64,000 bases of DNA from Methylobacter sp. (GTDB lineage Bacteria; Pseudomonadota; Gammaproteobacteria; Methylococcales; Methylomonadaceae), in contig SCPZ01000099.1 in assembly GCA_004299305.1 (NCBI GenBank), forward strand, positions 22,455-86,454, written 5' to 3'. Of this stretch, positions 39,432-48,456 are shown in pieces. The notes below the pieces were generated by a model. The model was not told where the DNA came from and ran no database searches. It saw only the letters and a list, made by a program, of their open reading frames with translations. A program made the position numbers and the translations under genes. Position 1 is the first letter of the stretch. Each line of letters opens with the position of its first letter.

Positions 39432-41519
39432 ATGCAGAGAAAAGAATACCAGTTAAAACCGGGAAATCCTTATCCTTCCGGTTCCAGGGCTAAAAATAAG
39501 GGCGTTAATTTTTCCATTTTTAGTCGTTATGCAACGTATGTGGAGCTGTTGCTGTTTAGCACCTCAGATTGCGTTGAACCCTTTCAAACCATCGTGTTGC
39601 GGGAAGATATTAACCGCACCTTTTTTTCCTGGCATGTCTATGTGGTCGGGTTGCCGGTTGGCACATGGTATGCGTGGCGCATGGACGGTCCTAATCAAGT
39701 TCGAGCTGGGCTGCATTTCGATAAGGACAAGCAATTGATTGACCCTTGGGTGCGCGCAGTCAGCCATAAACGCTGGAGTCGCAAGGCGGCATGCCTGTCT
39801 GGCGACAATAAGCTTAGCGCTATGCGTTGCGTTGTCGTTGACGACCATTATGATTGGGAAGGCGATGTGCCGTTACGCATTCGCAGTGAAAAAGCCATTG
39901 TTTATGAACTGCATGTGGGCGGTTTTACCCGGCATCCCTCTGCACAAGTAGCTAATCCGGGTACCTTTGCAGGATTGATTGAAAAAATCCCTTACCTAAA
40001 AAAACTGGGCATTACCCATGTCGAACTATTGCCGGTAATGGCCTTCGATGAGCAGGATGTGCCTAAATATACGGCCGATATGGGGCTAAAAAACTATTGG
40101 GGTTACAGCACTCACAGTTTTTTCAGTCCGCATCCCGGTTACTGTGTGACCCCGGAGCAGGGCACTCATGTACAGGAATTTCGCGATTTGGTTAAAGCGC
40201 TGCATCAGGCCGGTATGGGCGTCATCATGGATGTGGTGTTTAATCATACTGCCGAGGCCGGGGCGGATGGACCGATTATTAATTTCAGGGGCGTGGGCGA
40301 TGATATTTTTTATCATCATGATAAGTTCGATAAAAGCATTCTGCATGACTACACCGGCTGCGGCAATACGGTAAACGCCAATCATCCACTGGTAGCTAAT
40401 TTTATTATCAGCTGCCTGGAATATTGGGTCAGGGAAATGCATGTCGATGGTTTTCGTTTTGACCTGGCTAGTGCGTTGGCCAGAGGGGAGGGGGGGGAAG
40501 TCCTGCAAGATCCGCCCTTGCTCTGGGGTATTGAGCTTTCAGAACAGCTGGCTAAAACCAAGCTGATTGCCGAGGCTTGGGATGCGGCAGGGCTGTATCA
40601 GGTCGGCAGCTTCCCCGGTTATCGCTGGGCCGAATGGAACGGCAGATACCGGGATGTTGTCCGGCGTTTTGTGCGCGGCGATAGCGGCTTGATCAATGAA
40701 CTTGCCACACGTCTTTGCGGCAGTAACGATCTATATGAACACAAAGGCCGACTGCCGATTAACAGCATTAACTTCGTCACCTGTCATGACGGTTTTACCC
40801 TGTACGATCTGTTCAGTTACAACGAAAAACATAATTATGCCAACGGCGAACATAACCAGGATGGCTGCAATAATAATTTAAGTTTTAATTGCGGTATTGA
40901 GGGGGAAACCGAAGATTCAAATATTCAGGCGTTGCGCAGAAAACAAGTGAAAAATGTTTTTGCCATATTGCTGCTTAGCCAGGGAGTTCCTATGCTGCTT
41001 GCCGGTGATGAGTTATTAAACAGCCAGCACGGCAATAATAACTGTTACTGCCAGGATAACGAATTGTCTTGGATAGACTGGAATATGACCAAGCAAAATA
41101 CCGATATGTTGCGTTTTGTTCAATTGATGATAGCGTTGCGTAAAAGGCACGCCTCGGTCATGCGTCGGCGTTTTTTGACCGGAAAGGCCGTCAATAGCCG
41201 GGGAATACCCGAAATTCAATGGCATGGTTCTGAAATCAATAAGCCCTTATGGAATGATTTTACCGCCAAAATTTTAGCTTTTACCCTGGCAGGCATTGAA
41301 AGCGACGAATCCGATCTGCATGTTGCAATGAATATGGCAGATCAGCAAGTGGTCATTGAACTGCCGGTTATTGCCGACCATGTGTGGTGTCTGGCTTTGG
41401 ATACGTCGCTGAAATCGCCTCAAGATATAGTACAGCCGTTAGATCAAAAGCCAGTGGGCGAAAAATCTTATTCGATAAATCCCCGTACTGTCGTGGTTTT
41501 TGAGAATAGGCATTGTTGA
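39432..41519 (+). CDS. glgX: Glycogen debranching enzyme GlgX (isoamylase family)
   Basis: 695-residue alpha-1,6-glucosidase of glycoside hydrolase family 13. N-terminal CBM48-like domain (GSRAKNKGVNFSIFSRYAT), then a TIM barrel with the four conserved regions: DVVFNHTAEAG, DGFRFDLASAL (nucleophile Asp), LIAEAWDAAG (acid Glu) and FVTCHDGFTLYDL. Trims branches from limit dextrin during glycogen breakdown. GAGG before the ATG. No other glycogen gene is adjacent. A perfect palindrome follows 27 bases after the stop. Confidence 0.95.
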   Translation: MQRKEYQLKPGNPYPSGSRAKNKGVNFSIFSRYATYVELLLFSTSDCVEPFQTIVLREDINRTFFSWHVYVVGLPVGTWYAWRMDGPNQVRAGLHFDKDKQLIDPWVRAVSHKRWSRKAACLSGDNKLSAMRCVVVDDHYDWEGDVPLRIRSEKAIVYELHVGGFTRHPSAQVANPGTFAGLIEKIPYLKKLGITHVELLPVMAFDEQDVPKYTADMGLKNYWGYSTHSFFSPHPGYCVTPEQGTHVQEFRDLVKALHQAGMGVIMDVVFNHTAEAGADGPIINFRGVGDDIFYHHDKFDKSILHDYTGCGNTVNANHPLVANFIISCLEYWVREMHVDGFRFDLASALARGEGGEVLQDPPLLWGIELSEQLAKTKLIAEAWDAAGLYQVGSFPGYRWAEWNGRYRDVVRRFVRGDSGLINELATRLCGSNDLYEHKGRLPINSINFVTCHDGFTLYDLFSYNEKHNYANGEHNQDGCNNNLSFNCGIEGETEDSNIQALRRKQVKNVFAILLLSQGVPMLLAGDELLNSQHGNNNCYCQDNELSWIDWNMTKQNTDMLRFVQLMIALRKRHASVMRRRFLTGKAVNSRGIPEIQWHGSEINKPLWNDFTAKILAFTLAGIESDESDLHVAMNMADQQVVIELPVIADHVWCLALDTSLKSPQDIVQPLDQKPVGEKSYSINPRTVVVFENRHC

Positions 41520-41546
41520 ATAATCGGGCTGACGACTTAAGCCGGG

Positions 41547-41579
41547 ACAGATAACATCCCTTCAAGGGATGTTATCTGT
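41547..41579. repeat. Perfect 33-bp palindrome after glgX
   Basis: ACAGATAACATCCCTT-c-AAGGGATGTTATCTGT: a 16-bp perfect stem with a single-base centre. Could act as a terminator for glgX and the convergent permease gene, but an imperfect copy at 38506 shows it is a dispersed repeat. Confidence 0.9.
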
Positions 41580-41649
41580 AAAATCGTCTCGCTTTAAATT
41601 GGAAGCCGGATTTTGCACTGCTTAAATCAACAGGATTAATATCCACGGC

Positions 41650-43056
41650 TTAATCGACTTTCTTCAACCGACTGTGTTGCACGGAATAAGAAAAATAAAC
41701 AATCAATCCAATAACCAACCAAACGATGAAGCGCAACCAGGTGAGGGCGGGTAAAAATGCCATTAGCGCAGAACAGGACAGCATGCCCAGTACCGGAAAT
41801 AACGGACTAAACGGCGAACGGAATGGGCGTTTCATAGTAGGCTTGGTGATGCGCAACACCAATACCCCTAAACAAACCAGCACGAATGCGGCCAAAGTGC
41901 CGATGTTGACCAGTTCGGCCAAATCGCCAAGCGGTATGAAGCCTGCGGCTATCGCCATGATAATGCCGCAAAGTACGATGACTCGGACCGGGGTTTGGGT
42001 TTTGGGATTAACTTCACTAAAGAACGGCGAGAGCAGACCATCACGGGACATCGCGAAGATAATGCGGGTCAGGGCGTAATACAGCACCAACATAACCGTA
42101 GTAAGGCCGGCAATAACGCCGGTTGAGATCAGTGCCGCCGCCCAGTTGTAACCGAGCAAATTCAGTGCGTGAGCGACAGGCGAGGATACGTTGAGTTCGG
42201 TGTAGTTTACGACGCCGGTGAGCAGGCCGGATACCAGGATGTAGATAAGGGTGCAAAAGCCCAGCGAGGTGACGATGCCGAAAGGCAGGTCGCGTTGCGG
42301 ATCGTTAGATTCGTCACCTGCCGTGGATACCGCATCGAAGCCGACATAAGCAAAAAACACCATGGATGCTCCAGCCAGAACGCCGGTGGTTTTACCGTCG
42401 GGCAGGGTTTGAAACCAACCGAACGGCATGAACGGGCGCCAGTTTTCGGGGTGGACGTTGAATATGGCGACCGCTATAAAAGTGATGATAGTAAGCAGCT
42501 TGACAAACACCATCGCGTTATTGACTTTGGCGCTGTGTTTTACGCCGATGATCAGTAGCGCCATTAGTATCAGGATGATGGTAGCCGCAGGCAGGTTGAT
42601 CAAGCCGCCGAGTTTGGGGGATTTGGTCAACATCTCCGGCAACGGTATGCCGATGGCCGACAGTGCATTGTCGAAATAACCGGACCAGCCGTTGGCGACG
42701 GTCGCTACGGCAAGGCTGTATTCCAGCAGTAAGTCCCAACCGATCATGAAGGCGAATATTTCACCGAAAGCAACGTAGCTGTAACCGTAGGCGCTGCCGC
42801 AGCCGCCGACCGAGGCGGATAATTCGGCATAAGACAAGGCAGCGAAAGCGCAGGCCAGTCCTGCGAGGACAAATGACAGTATCACGGCCGGCCCGGATTG
42901 GGTGGCCGCAGCAATGCCGGTCAGCACAAAGATACCGGTGCCGATAATCGCGCCTATGCCGAGAAAGGCCAAATCCCATTTAGACAGACACCGCTTGAGG
43001 CCGCTACTGTCATCATCCAAAGTCAGGTGTTTAGTGCGAAAAATTTGTATGGACAT
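41650..43056 (-). CDS. Amino acid permease, APC superfamily
   Basis: 468 residues and about 12 hydrophobic helices. The first helix contains the APC unwound motif GIGAIIGTGIFVLTG, and the N-terminal arm ends with LKRCLSKWDLAFLG. The segments SYAELSASVGGCGSAYGYSYV and GFDAVSTAGDESNDPQRDLP are typical of the cationic amino acid transporter / YfnA branch. Substrate cannot be told from sequence. Monocistronic. Confidence 0.9.
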   Translation of the reverse strand: MSIQIFRTKHLTLDDDSSGLKRCLSKWDLAFLGIGAIIGTGIFVLTGIAAATQSGPAVILSFVLAGLACAFAALSYAELSASVGGCGSAYGYSYVAFGEIFAFMIGWDLLLEYSLAVATVANGWSGYFDNALSAIGIPLPEMLTKSPKLGGLINLPAATIILILMALLIIGVKHSAKVNNAMVFVKLLTIITFIAVAIFNVHPENWRPFMPFGWFQTLPDGKTTGVLAGASMVFFAYVGFDAVSTAGDESNDPQRDLPFGIVTSLGFCTLIYILVSGLLTGVVNYTELNVSSPVAHALNLLGYNWAAALISTGVIAGLTTVMLVLYYALTRIIFAMSRDGLLSPFFSEVNPKTQTPVRVIVLCGIIMAIAAGFIPLGDLAELVNIGTLAAFVLVCLGVLVLRITKPTMKRPFRSPFSPLFPVLGMLSCSALMAFLPALTWLRFIVWLVIGLIVYFSYSVQHSRLKKVD

Positions 43057-43618
43057 GAGGGGGCTCTTGTTATTTAGTTGAAAATGAAGGGTAGGTTGGT
43101 GTGTTGTATTAGTGAATTATAGGGTTAATAGCAATAATCCCCAAAATAAGCCCAGCAAATTATTACTATGAACCTAAAAACCGCAGTTTATCCACGAAAA
43201 GCACGAAAGACACTAAATAAAACAATATGTTGTATTGATTTAGTAACTCACCCTTTGGGTAACGGCCTACGGCTTGAGAACCTTTTGAAATTTTTCGTGC
43301 TTTTCGTGGACGAAATGATTTTTCTAGGATGAAGGATATGAAAATAATGAAGGGAAGAGACTTGAGTGCTTTGTCGAATAAGGTGATTGCTGCGTAAGTG
43401 AAGTCATATTCAGGCCGACATGGCCGCTGATGTTTTATCAGCAATTCAGAGCAAATGATTTAATGAGCATTAAAATTGGAATCGGAGGATGGTGTGACCG
43501 CTTCTGATGATTCGGTCACGGGACGCACTGGTTTACTGGGATTCTCTCAGCTATTCTCCCCTGCGCATTTTTTTGTTTCTTTGAACTACATAATGCGCAG
43601 TGTCCTTATTTTCCACAA
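43057..43618. other. Intergenic region with inverted repeat
   Basis: About 560 bases without a gene. Holds a 17-bp inverted repeat CCACGAAAAGCACGAAA (43192-43208) and its exact complement (43293-43309) 84 bases apart, and a short hairpin GTGACCG / CGGTCAC (43494, 43513). The minus-strand ORF at 43166-43444 spans the repeat and looks spurious. Confidence 0.6.
43192..43309. repeat. Inverted repeat CCACGAAAAGCACGAAA
   Basis: Two exactly complementary 17-base arms bound a 118-bp element upstream of the permease gene. The arms are of a kind often seen as dispersed repeats; a related CACAAAGAACACCA pair lies near 59970. Confidence 0.7.
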
Positions 43619-44011
43619 TCAATTATCTTCCTGCTCTGGATTTTCGGCTTTGAACAATTCGGAGATAAGCTCAATTTCAGCTGCAAATTGAGGTAGTGCA
43701 GGGATTTTCCAGGCTTTTCCTGCGATGCGGGATAGTAAATTATTCAACCATAGCCGGTTCGATTGCGCTTGTTGAATGATTAACTGGTGAGATTCTTCGT
43801 CGCTAACAATGACAAAATTTTCCAGCCAAACTTCAATTGTCTCTGATTCACCGAGTAGCTGAATTTGAACGTATGCTTTTCGCGCTTCAAGGTCAAAATT
43901 AAAATCGACTAATTCTGCAATTCCCTTAAGTATTATATTTGCCACCCATATAATCATCATGTTGGGTGTCCATTTTATTGCCATTTTTATTAAATTGGTT
44001 TTAAAACTCAT
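43619..44011 (-). CDS. Hypothetical protein
   Basis: 130 residues, start ATG behind AAAGG. N-terminal hydrophobic stretch (NMMIIWVANIILKGIAELV), a strand-rich middle (DFNFDLEARKAYVQIQLLGE, IEVWLENFVIVSD) and a helical acidic C-terminus (FAAEIELISELFKAENPEQ). The middle looks like a small lipid- or membrane-associated beta domain. No family recognised. Same direction as the cheR-cheD-cheB genes but separated from cheB by about 170 bases. Confidence 0.65.
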   Translation of the reverse strand: MSFKTNLIKMAIKWTPNMMIIWVANIILKGIAELVDFNFDLEARKAYVQIQLLGESETIEVWLENFVIVSDEESHQLIIQQAQSNRLWLNNLLSRIAGKAWKIPALPQFAAEIELISELFKAENPEQEDN

Positions 44012-44178
44012 TTTTAGCCTTTATTTAGTTAGTTATGTGGTAAGTTGTTTAATTTTAAGCGTTTCTTGAGCAAGGAGTCGATAGGTGGGCGGCCCGAAAT
44101 GTCCTCCTTGATCAATGAGGTTATTGTTTGTATGCAGGCCCACTTTTCTGCACGACAAGTGATGAGTACCATAGAGAG

Positions 44179-45270
44179 TTAGCTTTTTTTAAACAGCGCC
44201 CTGGTAGGCGCCTGCATAATGAGTTGCGGAATGGCCGATAAAGGCAAAATGCCATCGACAGCGCCCAATTTGACCGCTTCTTTAGGCATGCCGTAGACCA
44301 CGCAACTGGTTTCATCTTGGGCTATTGTCAGCGCACCGGCGTCGTGCATTTCTTTCATGCCGTGAGCGCCATCATCCCCCATGCCGGTTAGGATAATGCC
44401 TACCGCATTAGCCCCGGCAGATTGCGCAGTGGAGCGGAATAATACGTCAACCGAGGGGCGGTGCCTACTGACCAGTGGGCCGTCTTTAACATCAACCCGG
44501 TACTGGGCGCCGCTACGTTGCAGCAACATGTGCCTGCCGCCGGGGGCGATTAAAACCAAACCGGGCAAGGCTCTATCATTTTGCTCGGCTTCTTTTACCG
44601 TAACTTGGCAAATGCCGTCCAACCTTTTGGCAAAGGCGGCCGTAAAATGTTCAGGCATGTGTTGTACTACGACAATGGGAGGGGCGGAACGCGGCAACTG
44701 GGTAAATAGGTATTCCAAGGCTTGCGTACCGCCGGTTGAGGTGCCGATGACGATCACCCGGTCGGTCGTTTGTATCATGGGTTTAAGGATGCTGGTGCTG
44801 AACACGCTGTCTGTATTTGCGGCGGCATGAATGGGCGTTGCGGTGCTCGACTTGATTATTCTGGGCCGGGACCCCGCAGCGGCCTTGATAACGTCGATAA
44901 TGGCGGCTTTGGATTCTTGCAGGAAGTTGCGCAAGTTTACTTTCGGCTTGGTGATAATATCGACCGCGCCGGAACTCATGGCCTGCATGGTTACTTCCGC
45001 ACCTTTCTCGGTTAAAGTGGAACAAATGACGACGGGGGTTGGGCGCTCACTCATCAATTTTTTAAGAAAAGTCACTCCGTCCATACGGGGCATTTCAATG
45101 TCCAATACAATGACATCGGGCCATTCGGTTTCCATGCGCTTCATCGCAAAAATAGGGTCAGGCGCAGCACCAATCACTTTTATGCCTGATACGCCGTCCA
45201 GCAACCCCGTCAATACCTGTCGCACTACGGCAGAATCATCGACAATCAATACTTTAATTTCATTTGACAT
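44179..45270 (-). CDS. cheB: Chemotaxis protein-glutamate methylesterase CheB
   Basis: Removes methyl esters from, and deamidates, chemoreceptor glutamines. Receiver domain 1-115 ([12 protein letters not shown], Asp57 in [13 protein letters not shown]), linker, and methylesterase domain with the serine of [12 protein letters not shown], His in [12 protein letters not shown] and Asp in [12 protein letters not shown] start at [15 protein letters not shown]; 363 residues. The 26 residues before it are not conserved. Third gene of cheR-cheD-cheB. Confidence 0.95.
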   Translation of the reverse strand: MSNEIKVLIVDDSAVVRQVLTGLLDGVSGIKVIGAAPDPIFAMKRMETEWPDVIVLDIEMPRMDGVTFLKKLMSERPTPVVICSTLTEKGAEVTMQAMSSGAVDIITKPKVNLRNFLQESKAAIIDVIKAAAGSRPRIIKSSTATPIHAAANTDSVFSTSILKPMIQTTDRVIVIGTSTGGTQALEYLFTQLPRSAPPIVVVQHMPEHFTAAFAKRLDGICQVTVKEAEQNDRALPGLVLIAPGGRHMLLQRSGAQYRVDVKDGPLVSRHRPSVDVLFRSTAQSAGANAVGIILTGMGDDGAHGMKEMHDAGALTIAQDETSCVVYGMPKEAVKLGAVDGILPLSAIPQLIMQAPTRALFKKS

Positions 45271-45430
45271 GTTTTTCGTTACTATTTCGCAGCCAAAAAC
45301 AGGATGCTGATAATTGTGATTAAATAAGATGCAACTATTCAGCAGCAAAAATGAAACGCCATAGATTTACAGGTTTTAAATCTGTAGCGAATTTAACATC
45401 AGCTGAGTCGTTAAGTTATTAATGGCGCAG

Positions 45431-46057
45431 CTACCAAAAATCGACTTGGTCCGGTGGCTGCGGGGTATGGATGACGGTATTTTTTTTCAAGAGGCGCCGT
45501 TCCTGTTGAATAACTGTCTGCTCTTCATAGTATTCGATATTTTTAACATAGACCGAAAAATCGCTCATCAGGAAAAAAATGTTACGGCCTATATTGCCCC
45601 CTAAACCGGAGGCTACCAATGGAATTCGCTCGGTTCGTAAGAAAGTTTTTATGAATTCGCAATTGACCTCACCGATAGATAGGCCGCCGCGTGACTCATT
45701 GCTCAGTTGCAGCACATCACCGCCGCCAAAGGCTTTGGCTTTTAAATGGATGCGTTGCGCGCCTTGCTTCAGCATTTTGTTGATCAGTAACTCCATGGCA
45801 TGGATGCCGTAGCGCCCGCTCTCGGTGCTTAATAAGGTCGCTTTGTGAGCTGTACCTAATAAGGCTGCATTATGAGCCGAGTGCTGCTGGGCCAGTAAAA
45901 AATGATTCATGCCTATCACACGATTAATCGGATCGTACAAACAAGCGGCTACGCATGACCCCAATAAGGTGGAAATGATTTCATTTTTTTTAGTAACGTA
46001 GCTTTCGCCGGGATCAATGATGACACGCGGCACGCCTTGATAATGTCCTATTTGCAT
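45431..46057 (-). CDS. cheD: Chemoreceptor glutamine deamidase CheD
   Basis: 208 residues. Catalytic Cys35 in LLGSCVAACLYD and His52 in GMNHFLLA are in place; FGGGDVLQLS and PLVASGLGGNIGRNIFF are typical. Deamidates receptor glutamines and in many bacteria binds CheC. It overlaps the 3' end of cheR by ten bases, so translation is coupled. Confidence 0.95.
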   Translation of the reverse strand: MQIGHYQGVPRVIIDPGESYVTKKNEIISTLLGSCVAACLYDPINRVIGMNHFLLAQQHSAHNAALLGTAHKATLLSTESGRYGIHAMELLINKMLKQGAQRIHLKAKAFGGGDVLQLSNESRGGLSIGEVNCEFIKTFLRTERIPLVASGLGGNIGRNIFFLMSDFSVYVKNIEYYEEQTVIQQERRLLKKNTVIHTPQPPDQVDFW

Positions 46058-46860
46058 GGTTTTCGATAAATTGAAGGTGTCACCATGGATAACTCGGTTT
46101 TAATGCTGTGCAAGGTTTCAGAATGGCTGATAAAAAAATAGCCGCCCGGTTTTAATGTTGAAATTACGCGCTGCACTATATCCTGTTTGGTTTCCGTATC
46201 AAAGTAGATCAAGACATTGCGCAAAAAAATAACATCAAAGTGGCCAAGGCTTTTGGGTAGTTGGGTTTTAAGGTTGACTTGGCCAAAACTTACATGGTTT
46301 CTTATTTTTTCATCGACGCGAAAATAGCCTTCTTGCGAACGGACGCCTTTCAGGCAATATTTATCCAGATAATGCTGGTCCATATTATCCAGTCTATCCA
46401 TCAAGTACACGCCTTTTTGTGCGGTTTCCAGTACATCGGTATTGACATCTGAGCCGAAAATCTCCCATTTTCTCATGCCCAGTCCTTCGGCTAAGACCAT
46501 ACCGATAGAGTAACTTTCTTCGCCAGTAGAGCTTGCAGCGCTCCACAGACGAAAATTATCGCCTCGCCAGGGTTTAATAATTTGTTCATGAAGAAAATCA
46601 AAATGCTTAGGTTCACGAAAAAAATACGTTTCGTTGGTGGTCAGTATATTAACCATCAATTGAAATTCGTGGGGATATTGCCCGGTATTCAGCAATTGGT
46701 AGTATTGACTATAGGTTTGCAAATCATAATGCAACAAGCGTTTGGCTAATCGGCTGGCGACCATGATTTTTTTTTCCGGTGCAAGTGCGATGCCTGCGTG
46801 ATCGTAAATAATGCGCCTGAAATGAGAAAACTCTTCGGTGCTGATGGGTTCAATGCTGAT
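46048..46860 (-). CDS. cheR: Chemotaxis methyltransferase CheR with a non-canonical start
   Basis: Methylates receptor glutamates using S-adenosylmethionine. The first ATG in frame is at 46764 (MVASRLAKRL), but in-frame sequence upstream encodes STEEFSHFRRIIYDHAGIAL and PEKKI, which match the start of CheR family proteins. Following this back reaches AGGGAG, six bases, then ATC-AGC-ATT-GAA. From the ATC the protein is 270 residues, the usual CheR length; from the ATG it is 238 and lacks part of the N-terminal domain. No ATG, GTG or TTG is in frame. SAM-binding LWSAASSTGEESYS and FLRNVLIYFD are intact. Start may be AUC, or the start codon has been lost. Confidence 0.85.
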   Translation of the reverse strand: MSIEPISTEEFSHFRRIIYDHAGIALAPEKKIMVASRLAKRLLHYDLQTYSQYYQLLNTGQYPHEFQLMVNILTTNETYFFREPKHFDFLHEQIIKPWRGDNFRLWSAASSTGEESYSIGMVLAEGLGMRKWEIFGSDVNTDVLETAQKGVYLMDRLDNMDQHYLDKYCLKGVRSQEGYFRVDEKIRNHVSFGQVNLKTQLPKSLGHFDVIFLRNVLIYFDTETKQDIVQRVISTLKPGGYFFISHSETLHSIKTELSMVTPSIYRKPCK

Positions 46861-47085
46861 AACAAACTCCCTATTATTGGTAATGAAATTAGAATAGCAC
46901 CCAGTGAAAATGTATAGTAGATTACATTTTTTACACGAACATTACATGCCTGGAACGCGGTGCCGATGAGTTTAAGGCTGATAACAAACATCTCAACTGT
47001 GTAATAAGATCGTAATGAAATCAAGATAGCACTAAGTGTTAATACATATTAAACTGCATCGTTTACAAGAACAACGGGGATTTTA
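46861..47085. promoter_or_regulatory. Divergent cheR / MCP-like upstream region with imperfect duplication
   Basis: The plus-strand sequence GGTGCTGATGGGTTCAATGC followed by TGATAACAAAC and about 80 further bases recurs about 120 bases downstream as GGTGCCGATGAGTTTAAGGC, TGATAACAAAC and so on, ending TTTACAAGAACA versus TTTACACGAACA. So the cheR 5' end plus upstream sequence is duplicated. The second copy keeps ATG-TTT-GTT-ATC-AGC on the minus strand where the real cheR copy has lost the ATG. Confidence 0.65.
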
Positions 47086-48249
47086 ATGCCGCAAGTCCGC
47101 AATAACAGCGACAGTCAATTTTTGTACGCTTCACTACCTGCATTGCCGGTTATTTTCGGCGGGCTGGTCGTTAGTTGGCAAGATGGGGCTGCTTTAGATA
47201 CCGTATGTGCCAGCTTATTGCTGGTGTTGTGCGGAATAGGGAGCGGTTTGTTTTTGTGGCATCGCCATGTTAACGAATTGGCTCACATCAATGCCTGTTG
47301 GGAGCATGACGAAAACAGCAAGATAGATGCAGTTGAGACCTATACCACCGAATTGGAGCGTCTGCTGTTGACCATAAGCCCGATACTTTCTCAACACGTA
47401 ATGGCTTCGCGGGAACATACCGAGCAGGAGATTATCTCGCTAACGAGTCGTTTTTCCGGCATGGTTAATGATCTTAAGCAGATCGTTGACAGTGCCGATA
47501 ATACCTTGAACGGTCAACACGATCATCTGGAAAGTATCACCAATACCACTCGCGATTTGCTGCAACCGGTCCTGGAATCGCTCAGACGGATTCATCAGGT
47601 GGAACACGGTGTTATGGGTGAGATACAAAAACTGTCAGGGTACATGAGCGGCCTGAATGCTACTGCCGCAGAAGTACACAATCTGGCTGGACAAATTAAC
47701 CGGTTGGCCAATGAAGCATCTTCAGTCGGCGAGCAAGGCTTTGCGGTTGTTGCAGGTAATGCGCGTAAATTGGCGGATGATGCTTTACAAATCGATCAGC
47801 GCTTGACTAACAATGCTACCGATATTATTGCCGCTGTAAATGCCACGGTAACAGTTTCGGAAAGTGCCGGACAGGTCGATGACTCAACATTGTTCCAGGC
47901 CGAAACTAATATTAACCAAACCTTATCCCAACTGAGACTGGCTTTAATCCACTACCGTGACGATATTGAAGCGCTCAGGAACAACGCCGAGCAAATTCGT
48001 GGCGAGATCAATAATGTGCTGGTGGCCTTGCAATTTCAGGACCGTGTTAGCCAAATATTAACGCAAGTCGAAAATAACTTGCTGAACCTGCAAAAAACTA
48101 TTGAAAAAATACAAAAACAAGGCCGCAATCGCGACGGCAATATGCTTCGCGTCGATGAAGCCGTGGAGCATATAGAAGAAAACTACAAGTCAGTCAGCTC
48201 TCGACCTAACCAGGCACAGGACGACTCAGACGACTTAACTTTTTTTTAA
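47086..48249 (+). CDS. MCP-like chemotaxis protein with shortened signalling tip
   Basis: 387 residues. Two closely spaced hydrophobic helices at the N-terminus (about 15-33 and 38-62), a helical region, and a signalling-like coiled coil where AGQINRLANEASSVGEQGFAVVAGNARKLA stands for the MCP tip. Compared with the usual [26 protein letters not shown] about six residues are missing at the tip. The C-terminal half has VLVALQFQDRVSQILTQV, a motif of MCP-like proteins that act with CheA. First gene of the right-pointing chemotaxis cluster. Confidence 0.75.
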   Translation: MPQVRNNSDSQFLYASLPALPVIFGGLVVSWQDGAALDTVCASLLLVLCGIGSGLFLWHRHVNELAHINACWEHDENSKIDAVETYTTELERLLLTISPILSQHVMASREHTEQEIISLTSRFSGMVNDLKQIVDSADNTLNGQHDHLESITNTTRDLLQPVLESLRRIHQVEHGVMGEIQKLSGYMSGLNATAAEVHNLAGQINRLANEASSVGEQGFAVVAGNARKLADDALQIDQRLTNNATDIIAAVNATVTVSESAGQVDDSTLFQAETNINQTLSQLRLALIHYRDDIEALRNNAEQIRGEINNVLVALQFQDRVSQILTQVENNLLNLQKTIEKIQKQGRNRDGNMLRVDEAVEHIEENYKSVSSRPNQAQDDSDDLTFF

Positions 48250-48262
48250 TCCGAATTTTATT

Positions 48263-48423
48263 GTAACTATTCAGCGTATGCTAAAAATGATTAATGGAAC
48301 ACGGATGACACTGATTAGACGGATAATCACCGATTAAAAACCCAGACTATTTTGAAAAAATCTGTGTAAATCTGTCCTATCCGTGTCATCCGTGTTCTAT
48401 TTCTTTTTTCGCTGAATAGTTAC
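48263..48423. repeat. Dispersed palindromic element, copy A (MITE-like)
   Basis: 161 bp bounded by GTAACTATTCAGCG and its complement CGCTGAATAGTTAC, with long complementary inner arms (GGAACACGGATGACAC... / ...GTCATCCGTGTTC). Nearly the same element lies inverted at 56855-57031. No coding capacity. Lies between the MCP-like gene and cheY. Confidence 0.9.
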
Positions 48424-48456
48424 ATTTTATTTTAAATCAACACCGGGCTTTAACGT

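Noticed and set aside
43166-43444. 92-codon minus-strand ORF
   Set aside because: Spans the inverted repeat upstream of the permease; composition is repeat-like and no ribosome binding site is seen.
46746-47024. 92-codon minus-strand ORF upstream of cheR
   Set aside because: It is in another frame than cheR, does not resemble CheR, and is made of the duplicated upstream sequence.
48263-48423. Possible CRISPR-like or regulatory RNA
   Set aside because: Single large palindromes with terminal repeats and no regularly spaced units; MITE-like element is the better reading.
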